DNA from: Hirsutella rhossiliensis
Lineage: Eukaryota; Ascomycota; Sordariomycetes; Hypocreales; Ophiocordycipitaceae
DNA: 64,000 nucleotides
Assembly: GCF_020360975.1 (NCBI RefSeq)
Contig: NW_025408671.1
Coordinates: 2,170,001-2,234,000, forward strand
Reading direction: 5' to 3'
Positions 54,840-64,000 of the stretch are shown piece by piece. Every line of letters begins with the position of its first letter. Positions within the stretch are counted from its first letter, which is position 1. A program made the translations under genes and the position numbers. The notes below the pieces were generated by a model. The model ran no database searches. It saw only the letters and a list, made by a program, of their open reading frames with translations, and was not told where the DNA came from.

Positions 54840-57800
54840 TATCCTAGAAGCGATTAAAAGCGCGACGGCTAGCGAGAAGAATAAGGTTCTCGCTATACTA
54901 AGGGAGCCGTCTACGAGACTAGCGTTAACCCCTATAACCTTAGTAATACCGGTTACGGCGGCGGTACTATTAATATAAAAGCCGCTTCCCTAGCCGACTT
55001 AGGATAGTAAGCCTAAGTCCTTTTACTTCTTCCTTAGCCGGCTATAGATAAAGTTTATAATAAACGAGAAATAGGGCCTAAACGGCTATTATAATATAGC
55101 GTGGTATTTACTCCTCTATACGCTACCGGAGCTTTAAATACGGCGGATCTCTAGATTCTAGGATAAGGGCGGCCTTAAAAGTAAACGCGACTTATAAGAC
55201 TTCTTTTAATACCTTATATATATATTTAGCAATATATAGAAGCAGGAGAAGGCGTAGGATAAGCTATAGACCCTTAAGTAAAGGGATAGGTAAACCTTTA
55301 GTAAATTCCTCCTTAACTTTAAAGAGACGCTCTTATAAGTAGTAGGAACTATAGTATAAGAAGATAGCGCGAAGCTTATATAGTTATAGAACTTAATTAT
55401 ACTAGCCTTATAGGAGCTACTTATCCCTATAATTATACCTACTAACTACGGCGAGTATATAAGCTAGTTAATAAAGGTAGTATAGGGCTATAAGTAAACG
55501 CTATGTTTCTAAAAGCTTTATAAGTATACGCTATATAGCGGTAATAGGATTACCGCCCCTTTATAAGAAGAATAGCTAACTATCGATATTAATAGAGATA
55601 CCTTAATATTAGCTACTTATATAGACTAAGCTAAACGTAGTAGGAAGTTATTATTAAATATCCCCTATACTATCCCGCTCTTTAAGTAGTAGGCGAAGTA
55701 AGTAATAAGTAAGGAAATTAAGAAAAAGAAAGCTAATAGCCGCTACTTATATTATAGCGCGTTTATATACTTTATATTAAAATACCCCTTCTTTTTAGCT
55801 AAGCGGCCTATAGTAGTTTAAGTAGCGAAGATAGAACTGCTCCTTACTTTAGATAATAAAGAGGACTCTGCTCTCTTAGGCCTAAAGGAAAAAGAGTAGC
55901 TCTAGAATAAAGATAAGCTCTAGAGCCTTAATTACTAGTATTAGTAAAGGAGAAGAAGGAATTATCCGCCTATATAAAAGAGGAGCTTACTTTAATATAA
56001 GTTATAGTTAATAACTCTTTACCTATCGCCGCCCTTATAAATAAGGGCTACTAGTACTATACTATAGTTAACGAGGCGCTTATATAAGAGATATAAGTAC
56101 TAGTAGAAAAGATCGCCTTAAGGCGAGTAAAGGGCGCCTTAAGCATAATAGAAAGTATAGTAATTAAGGGTATTATATAGCTAGCTATAAAGGTTAACGG
56201 TTACCGTAAGCTTATTATAGCCTATATAATCCCTTAACTAGAGTTTCCCTTAATCCTTAGGAAACCCTAGTTATTATATATAGAGTTATACTTAGTTCTA
56301 TACTAAAAGAAGCTATAGTTTAGGCCTATATAACGGTAGGTCTACTATAATAATAGTTTTATAAGCGTAGGACTAAGTATACGAGCTTTATACTTAGTAT
56401 AAGAAGTCCTTACCTCTATCTTTATAAGAACTATATAACGGTTAAAGCGGGAGGAAGGCCGGGCAGCGGCTAATATAGCGGTCTATATAGTTAGCTTAGT
56501 AGATATCGATAAAGCCCTCTAGGCAAAGAAGCTAAAGTCGCCCTCTAAGCTATAGTAGTAGATACTATAGCGCTTTTACGACCTCCTACTACTATTTAAG
56601 TCCTAGGAAGTAAATAAGCTTAACCTATATAAGCTAGGGGTAAACTATAAGATCGTACTCTATACTAATAAGAAAGGGTAGGAACTACTTATACTATTTA
56701 GACCGCTATATAGTATATTATACGCGGAGCTACTAGTACTAAAGAAGACGCTAAGGGACCTCTTAAATAAGGGTTTTATTTAAGTAAGTAGCTTTAAAGT
56801 AGGAGCGCCGGTCTTATTTATATATAAACTAAGGGGCGGGATATAGTTCTATTATAACTATAGGGCTTTAAACGTAATTATAAGGCTAGACTACTACCCC
56901 TTACCTTTAATCTTAAATATACTTTATAACCTTTTAAAGGTAAAGTAGTTTATAAAGCTAGATATAAAATAAGCGTTTTATAAGGTATAGATCTTAAAGG
57001 GTAATAAGTAAAAGACAGCGTTCTATATATACTATAGCTTATTTAAGTAGCTTATAACGCCCTTTAGCCTCTTAGGAGCGCCCGCTACCTTCTAGCATTA
57101 TATTAATAATATACTTTAGGACTTCCTTAATAAGTTCGCCTTTATATATATAGATAATATCCTTATCTATATAAGCGGCTCTTATAAGGACTATATATAG
57201 AAAGTATAAAGGGTCCTAGAGCGCCTTTAACTTTATAGGCTTTACTTTAACTTAAATAAGTATAAATTTAAGGTTAAAAGGGTTAAGTACCTAAGCTTTA
57301 TTATCTATATAAGTATAGGTATATAAGTAGATCCTATAAAGATCTAAGTAATTTAAGACTAAGCTACCCTAACTATATAAATAGGTATATAGAGCTTCCT
57401 TAGGTTCGTAAACTATTATAGGATATTTATTAAGGGCTTCTCTTATATTATAATACCCTTAAACGAGATTACTAGGAAGCGGACCGCTTTTTACTAAGGG
57501 CCTATATAAGAAAGAGCGTTCTATACGCTTAAGGACCTATTCTCTTAAGCCTTAGTACTACTTTAGTAGGACTTCGATTAGTCTATATTAGTTAAAGCAG
57601 ACTATAGTAGCTAGGTACTTAAAGGAATACTCTCTTAGGAGGTAGATAGGCGGAAGTAACTAATAGCGTTTTACTCTTATAAGCTAACCTTAGTAAAGTA
57701 AAATTACGCTATTTATAATAAAGAGATACTAACGATTATTAGCTACCTTAAGCAATAGTAAGTAGAGCTCTAGAGCTATAAGAGCTTTAAGGTTCTTATA

Positions 57801-59760
57801 GACTATAAGAACCTTAAGTACTTTATAACTTACTAATACCTCTTAAAGCGGTAAGCCCGCTAAGCGGAGTATCTCTTATACTTTAACTTCTTAATTAAGT
57901 ACTACCTTAAGCGGGACTCTATAGTCCTAGACGCGCTTTCCTAAAGGGATTAAGACCGGCCGATAAGGGCGGATATCGAGGCCTAGGATCTATAGCTTAT
58001 CCCGTAAGAAGTACTACGGACTTATATAGGAGCTTCCTTAGTAGAGAAAGACGCGGTACTAGTAAATAAGCTTCCCCTTACGCCCTTACCTCGGTTTAGT
58101 AAGGAGGGATAGACCGGCCTAGGGGCGCGCGCGGCGAGAGTATTCTAAGATAAGGCTTTTTAACGCTTATAGGATAGGATAGCGGCTCTAGACTATACTT
58201 ATAAGGGTATACGCCGCGCTATTAAGTCTAGCGCTTAACGTTTAGATCTAAAGCTAAAGCTAAAGGTATAGGTAGCCGACTACTATATCGACCTATAGGG
58301 GTATTAACGCTAGTAAGGGAGACTATAAGTACTAGGCGCACTATATACTATAGAAGCTAAAGAGAAGGAGGGACCGCCGGAGCTAGATAAATAGAATAAG
58401 CTTTAAAAGAGGCTAGTTTAACTTATCTATAACTCTAGCGTTATAGGTTACCTAGGTAAATAGGGTATAGTAGTAAGCCTTATAAGGGACTTTTACTAGC
58501 CCTTCTTATAGTACTATATTTATTACTTTTTCTATAACTATAATATCTATAGCTATATAAAGATCTAGAAGGCATAGCTTAAAGGGCTACTAAAGTAGCT
58601 TTTAGTACTAAACTAGTTCTATATATATATATAGATAGACTTTATAATAAACCTCTTACTTATAAAGGGCGGTAACCGCTATATATAAGTAATTAAGGAC
58701 CGACTTAGTAAATTAGTAGTACTAAAGCTAATACTATTTATAAATATAAAAGCTTATATAGAGCGCTTCCTTTAATACTAGGCCCGCTTATATAGCTAGC
58801 TAGCCTTTATTATAAGCGATAAAAGGTCGAACTAAACTAGCTGCTTTTAGTAGTACTTATACTAGCTACTTTAAATTATATAGCTACTTAGTATAGCTTA
58901 TTACCTATAGACTAATAAGGGACCTAAGAGGGTTAACTAAGAAGTATAGGTATACCTATAAGTAGTTATAGCCTATAACTAAGTAGACTAAGACCGCTAG
59001 CTCCCTACTACCTAGCTCGCGCTAAATAGTAAACTATAAACCTCTATTAAGATAGCCCCCTTTTTTATAATATATAGCTTTAAGCCGCCCTCCTTAATCC
59101 TATTTACTATAGATATAGTAATAGAGTAGTATAGTAGTATATTATCGGAGAGCTATGCTTTTACGTTTATATAAAAGTTATAAGAAACTATAAAATACTA
59201 TTAATCCGCGATAGCCGCTATAGTATAAGATTAAGAGCGGCACGCTAATAAGACTAAGGCGCTAGTAGATAGGTTTATAGTAAGGGATAAAGTATAGCTC
59301 GACCTCTATAACTATAGGTTAGCGCGACTAAAAAAGAAGCTAGACTAGCTATATATAAAGTTTATAGTATAGAGGGTTATTAGCTTATAGGTAGTTAAGC
59401 TTAATAGTCTCTTAATAGGGGTCTATAATAAGGTTAACGTTAACCTCCTTTACTAAGCCTCTTTTAACCCGCTACTTAAATAAGAAGTAGTAGACGCTTA
59501 ACCGCCTATATTTAAGGTAGAAAGGGACAACGAATTTAAGGTTAAAGAGATATAAGCTATATACTAAAAGAAGGTAGGCTAAGGGAAACGCTAGGAGGTT
59601 CTCGTTAAGTAGCACGGGTACCTTAACCTTATATAAGAACCTATATATAAGTTTATAAGAGCTATAGCCCTCGATAAGTTTAAAGCCCTATATAGACTAG
59701 TAGGTAAGAATAATAAACTAGTAAACTACTAGTAGCGGCCTAAGCTAGGACTATAAAGTA
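54840..59760 (+). pseudogene. gag-pol relic of Gypsy-B copy C
   Basis: Collinear with copy 2 (17115-22080): Gag core about 55000-55650, CCHC knuckle near 55740-55800, protease near 56000-56300, reverse transcriptase near 56690-57230 (catalytic YIDNILIY near 57149-57172), RNase H near 57690-57760, integrase near 58790-59200 and chromodomain-like end near 59610-59680. Many TAG/TAA codons at Trp and Gln sites; no start codon remains. 54734-54830 is the untranslated leader. Confidence 0.88.
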
Positions 59761-59869
59761 AGTAAAGTAAAGGGGGTAGTTATAGTAATATAAGTAATAT
59801 AAGTATAATAGTATAAGTAGAGATAAAAATAGCGTTTATTATAAAGTAAAGCCCTTAAACTACTTAGGC

Positions 59870-60960
59870 TTATTTCTTATTATTATTATTACCCTTATTA
59901 TTATCTTTATTATTATTATCCTTATTAGCGGTAGCGGCGGTCTCTAAGGCGCTAAGGCGGCCCTTTAAGCCTATAAGCTAGTCGGCGGCGGCGGCGGCTC
60001 TAAGGGTAAAGGGGCAGCGGCTAGTAACGGCGGTAAGGGTAGCGGCGGTAGCGGAGGCGGGTATAGCTAAGGGGACCGCTAATAGGGCGACGGAGGCGGT
60101 ATCCCTAGCGCTAAGTACGTTAAAGGCAAAAGTAAAAGAGCGGAAGAGTAAGGACTTACTTAAGTATAAGGCCCTATTACTTAAGGGTATAAAGGTTACG
60201 GTAAGCGGCGGCGGCGGCGGTAAAGCGCTTCTTAGTAGCCCCCCGCGCTTACCTATATAAGCCGGCCTTCTAAGCCGACGCCGTAGCGAGTAAGATAAGA
60301 GGCGCCGCTTTATAGGCACGGCTAGCGCGCGCGTACTAGTAATAGCTACCGCCGCGGCGGCGCCTAGCCTAGTTAAAGTAGTCGAGCTCCTACGACGTAT
60401 AATATATATAGGGGGCTAAGCGGGTAGCGCCGGCCTATACTTAGCGCTTATACTATAGGAGGTTAGCGGATAACGTTTATTATACTTACCTAACTATAGA
60501 CTTACGAGGGTAGCGGAGATAGAGGCGGGGGCTAAGGGGCCGGGCGTTATAGGTAGCGGCGGGGATAGCGTCGTTACCTTAAGGGGCGACGTAAGGGTAA
60601 ATAGCGTAGTAGAGGCAGCGGCGGCGGCGGTAGGAGTAGTAGTAGCGGCGTAGGTAAGAGCAGCGGTAGCGGCGGAGTTATCGTCGGCTACGGCTAGTAT
60701 AGCGTCGACGAACGACTCTATATACTCTAAGAAGGAGGAGGTAAAAGAGGGAGAGGTAGATATATTTATCGCGGAAGTTAGCTTAATAGAATACGGCCTC
60801 CCGCTTAATAAGGCATAGAACTTATTAATTAAAGTTATTATTATTATTAAGGCTATTATTACTATTACTATTACTATTATAAGTATACGTTAATAGAGCG
60901 GCTTATATAGCTAAGAATAGACTAATACCTTAAGTAAAGTAAAACTTACTTATTAATACT
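59870..60960 (-). pseudogene. Antisense ORF relic of Gypsy-B copy C
   Basis: The reverse strand near 60355-60290 again gives GGSYY*YARASRAYKAA, the C-x2-C-x6-C array with Cys turned to Tyr, followed by KKRFTAAAAAYRNLYTL, and near 60000-59900 LIGLKGRLSALETAATANK. The 113-codon open frame at 59978-60319 is partly in the neighbouring frame and only reflects that this GC-rich sequence resists stop formation. The position relative to pol and the LTR is the same as in copies 1 and 2. Confidence 0.5.
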
Positions 60961-61328
60961 ATTACTATAGTTAAAGAAGGGAGAGAAGGAAGGGAAGAGG
61001 GAAGGGGGGGATACCGCCTTATATACCCCTTAGTAGAGGATACTACCTAAGGTAGAGGGGACGGGTAACCTAAGGCTTATATAGGTCTAGACTAGCCGCC
61101 GGCTACCTAGGGGCGTATATAATAGGTTACGCCCTTATTTAAACGGCTAGCCGGCTAATAAGTATAAAGCTAGGTTCTAGCTACCTAAGCTAATAAGCGT
61201 AAGGATAATAAGGCTAGTAAGGCCGGCTTAATTAATAGGAAAGGGTAGGGAAGAGCTAGTAGTATAGGCTTAATTATATAAGAGCCGTTAATAAAGCAGC
61301 CTTATACTACGTTTAAGGGAGGGTATTA

Positions 61329-61514
61329 TATAAGAGTCTTTAACTATTATAGGTAATAGGCTTAGGCTATAGCTTAAGCCGTATAGTTATATATAGAGGG
61401 CTAGATCCTATATATATAGGGGCGGGCTAGCCGCGTATAAAAGAGCTCTATATAGCTTATTAATATTATCCTATAAACGGTACCTATATATATACCTTTA
61501 CCTACTCCGTAATA
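61329..61514 (+). repeat. 3' LTR of Gypsy-B copy C (186 bp)
   Basis: Begins TATAAGAGTC, ends CCGTAATA, preceded by the purine run TTTAAGGGAGGG and followed by the GCTAC duplication. Confidence 0.93.
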
Positions 61515-61519
61515 GCTAC

Positions 61520-64000
61520 TAACTTTTATATAGGCTAAGTATAGCTATACCGCTATCCTTAAGTTCTTAAGTTAGCTCTAAAATCTAGCTAGTTATTTAT
61601 TAAGGTAGAGGTTAAGTAAAGGGACTTCGGTCTCTATTTCTAAGGCGCGGGTTAATATAGCTTTATACGCGCCGGCGATAGTTTAAAGGTATATTATTTA
61701 TAGGCTATAAAGCGTATAAGCTACTCCCCTTAAGCGTCTATTTAGTAGTATAGGTATATAGAAGGCTAGGCCTTTATAGATAATAGTACTATAGATAACC
61801 TTAGTATAGATCTCCTATATACGCGAGAGTTAATATCCCTACGTAAACGTAGCGAGCGCGGTAAGTACTACCTATTAGCGCTAAAACTTAGTTTAGATTT
61901 ACTTAAGGTAAGGGCCCTATTAAAGCTTATAGTAAAGCTAAACTCTAAGGAAGCGGTAGGACTTTAATAGTACTATTATAGTATTGCCTAAGCGAACGTA
62001 TATCTTAAGCGGGGCGAGGGCGTATATAAAGTATATTAATTCGCTTTTCGCTAGTTCGAACGCTACCCCTATAGCACGCGCTTAGCCTTTATATATAGTC
62101 TATACTCCTTTAAGCCTTTCGGCGGTTTTATCTATAGTTCTACTAAAGGCGGGAATATTTAAGTCGTCTACGAAGCTAACTAGTATTATTCCCGCTATTA
62201 CTTTAAGAGCGTTATAAAGGGTATAATATAAAAGAGGAAGAGGATTAAGGAAAGCGGGGATCCTTAGGGGACGCTTATATATATACTAATAGGGTTTAAT
62301 ATATTACCGTCGAAGAGGAGGTAAGCTTTTCTATTACTTACGAAACTCTAGATCTAAGCTATAAGCTATTCTAGGATACCTCTTTCTTTTAGCGCTTAAA
62401 AGAGGTAGGTATAGTCTACTTTATTAAAGGCACCCTTAAGGTTAAGTTAAAAAAAGGACGCGATACTACCTTAATTTTATACTATACGCGCTAGTTCTAC
62501 TATAATATAGACTACTACTTTTATAGAACGTCTAGACTAATTACTTATCTATCCCTTAAAGAGTAGTAGATATATCTCCGCGGTATTAGCGAGCCGCTAT
62601 ACGATCGTTGCCTTTATAATCTTACCTACTATACTTAGGAGGGAGATTAGGCGCTAGCTACCTACTAGCTTAAGTTAAGCCTACGTCTTATTAAGCTTAG
62701 GGATAACTACTATATCTATATAGTAAAAGCGTTCTAAGAAATACCTAGTAGTATAGCTAGAGTTTAGTAATATAAGGATAGAGATAGCGACTAGTTTACT
62801 ATAGTCTTTTATTAACCCTAGGGGTAGACTATCTTCCCCCGCTGCCTTCTATAGTACCGTCCGTTTAATAACCTACTTAACCTCCTTAAGGGAGAAGTAG
62901 TTACTAATTATAACTAGCTCGTAGGCGGGACCCTTAGTAGCGTTAAGATAAGCGGCTAAGGGTATTAAGAAGAATCTTTTAGCTAATACTTTAGTTTTAT
63001 CGGCGCGCGTATAAGCTAGGGTCGGGTCGCCTTTTACTTATAAGAGGTCTAGGAGGCGTAATAGTATAGGCGGTTAGGCGCTTCTAAGTTTAGCCTATCG
63101 TTCTAAGGCCTAGATACCTTTTATCTTTAAGGCGTCGTAGAGATATCTGTTCTATACGCTTTAGTATACCTTATATATAGCTCGATTCTACGTCGCTATA
63201 GTATCGCGTCGCGCCTCTTAGTAGGCTAGGTTCCTAGTTCTTAAATAGAGCCTCTTAGCCTACTTAGCCGCCTAGGTAGCGTTTTTAACGTTATAAGTCT
63301 ACTATTCTTCCCTACCTTTATTAGCTCGGCCGTAGACCTTAGGCGTAGCGTGATAGGCGATTTCTATTAGTTAGTTAACTACCTAGTCGGTATATTTATT
63401 AATTTCTTTAAGGGATTATAGTATAGAAAGGGCGATCGAGGGCCTAAAATATATCGTCGCCTCCGCGCGGGCACGTTTAGGTTTAAGTAGGCGCTAGTTT
63501 ATTAAAAGTCCTTAAAGCTATAAGCGGGGTAGAGGTAATCTAACGTTAAGTTATAGGAGTTACGGGATATAGTCTAAACCTATAATATATACTCTACTAA
63601 GGTATATCGCTAAGAGGTCCCGCGAGACCTAAGCGAGGTCTATTATATTATTACGCTTACCTAGCCTACTAAGATAAGTAATTTCGCCCTTAGGTATAGC
63701 GAGTATAAGATTCTATTAGCTTACTAGCTTTAGTATATCGTCGTAGTTATCTAACGTTCGGTTATAGATATCCTAGAGCGGGTAGTAGATATTAAAGTCT
63801 CCGATAAAGGCGGCTCTATAGCACGGCGTGCTCGATATAAGAGCGGGAAGCGGGCTCTATTTAGGCTCCCTAGCATAGATCGGGGAATAGATAGAGAAGA
63901 TTATAGTATTAGGCTTAGTAAAGGTAACGCTATACTAGTCGACGCCTCCGTTACTAGTCTACGACCCGATATCGTGCCGTTTATAGATATAGAGCGCCGC
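61520..64000 (-). pseudogene. LINE ORF2 relic: AP endonuclease and reverse transcriptase
   Basis: On the minus strand, about 63720-63560 reads PKGEITYLSRLGKRNNIIDL with QVSRDLLA after it, which is the endonuclease stretch (TWxRxxxRSTIDLxFxS) of Tad-type LINEs. In the reverse transcriptase, PLPLLYYTLYNAL near 62250 corresponds to the SPLLFxxYxxxL region and SFVDDLNIP near 62180-62155 is the catalytic motif with both Asp intact. The element copies itself by target-primed reverse transcription. Frames are broken by RIP stops; the start lies beyond the window. Confidence 0.75.

Larger units (their letters stand above)
47847..61514 (+). mobile_element. Gypsy-B copy C, full-length chromovirus inserted in the LINE
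   Basis: Flanked exactly by GCTAC at 47842-47846 and 61515-61519. The 5' LTR is in two pieces (47847-47908 and 54610-54733) whose lengths add to 186 bp, the same as the intact 3' LTR at 61329-61514; Copia-D lies between them. The leader, gag, pol, antisense ORF and polypurine tract are all present but RIP-mutated. Confidence 0.93.
46728..64000 (-). mobile_element. Tad-like LINE (non-LTR retrotransposon), split by Gypsy-B copy C and cut by the window edge
   Basis: Reading leftwards: endonuclease (64000-63000), reverse transcriptase (about 62900-61700), post-RT region (61700-61515, then 47841-47150), 3' untranslated part and a trinucleotide tail (ACT repeats on the minus strand, 46730-46757). 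Gypsy-B copy C occupies 47847-61514 with target duplication GCTAC. Terminal (TAG/CTA)n tails are usual for Tad-clade LINEs. The 3' end (46728-47280) is only lightly RIP-altered; the rest is saturated. Confidence 0.65.

Noticed and set aside
59978..60319. 113-codon open frame, Pro/Arg/Ala-rich
   Set aside because: Partly a neighbouring frame of the antisense ORF relic; long only because GC-rich sequence lacks TA stops. Its matching frame in copy 2 is interrupted.

Overview
The window comes from a filamentous ascomycete (Pezizomycotina; the exact group cannot be read from the sequence). Host genes have short introns (51-57 bp) with GTATGT/GTGAGT donors. They sit between long tracts from which CpA and TpG are almost completely missing, with TpA in their place. 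This is the footprint of repeat-induced point mutation (RIP). Because every usable start codon contains TpG, these tracts have essentially no open reading frames, yet they still hold recognisable transposons once CA>TA and TG>TA changes are allowed for.

Layout. 1-2416: end of a minus-strand Ty3/Gypsy chromovirus (called Gypsy-A here) with its 463-bp 5' LTR. 2417-9163: MULE transposase relic split by a hAT relic, then a Helitron-type Pif1 helicase relic. 9164-37087: a second Gypsy-A copy (3' LTR left, 5' LTR right) opened by two later insertions. The first, at 11935-25600, is a chromovirus of a second family (Gypsy-B, 186-bp LTRs), itself split by another Gypsy-B copy in the opposite orientation (17094-23825). 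The second, at 28808-34847, is a young Ty1/Copia element that has not suffered RIP. Target-site duplications support these nestings. 37088-46727: a 9.6-kb island of normal sequence with three host genes: an F-box-like protein, a two-exon secreted phospholipase A2 with Asn at the catalytic His position, and a three-exon gene whose predicted 985-aa product joins a Tup1-type seven-blade WD40 propeller to a DUF4246 domain. The island also holds a 0.8-kb Tc1/mariner-derived element, a LINE scrap and a possible MITE. 46728-64000: a minus-strand Tad-like LINE split by Gypsy-B copy C (47847-61514). The 5' LTR of copy C is split by a Copia element (Copia-D, 47909-54604), which in turn contains a Gypsy-B fragment.

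Most notable are the WD40-DUF4246 fusion; the phospholipase lacking its catalytic His; an ORF antisense to pol between pol and the 3' LTR in both Gypsy families, whose ancestral product appears to have a C-x2-C-x6-C knuckle and a coiled coil; and the exact nesting history fixed by TSDs. RIP-region domain positions are read by eye from relic frames and are approximate; LTR and TSD coordinates are exact unless stated.
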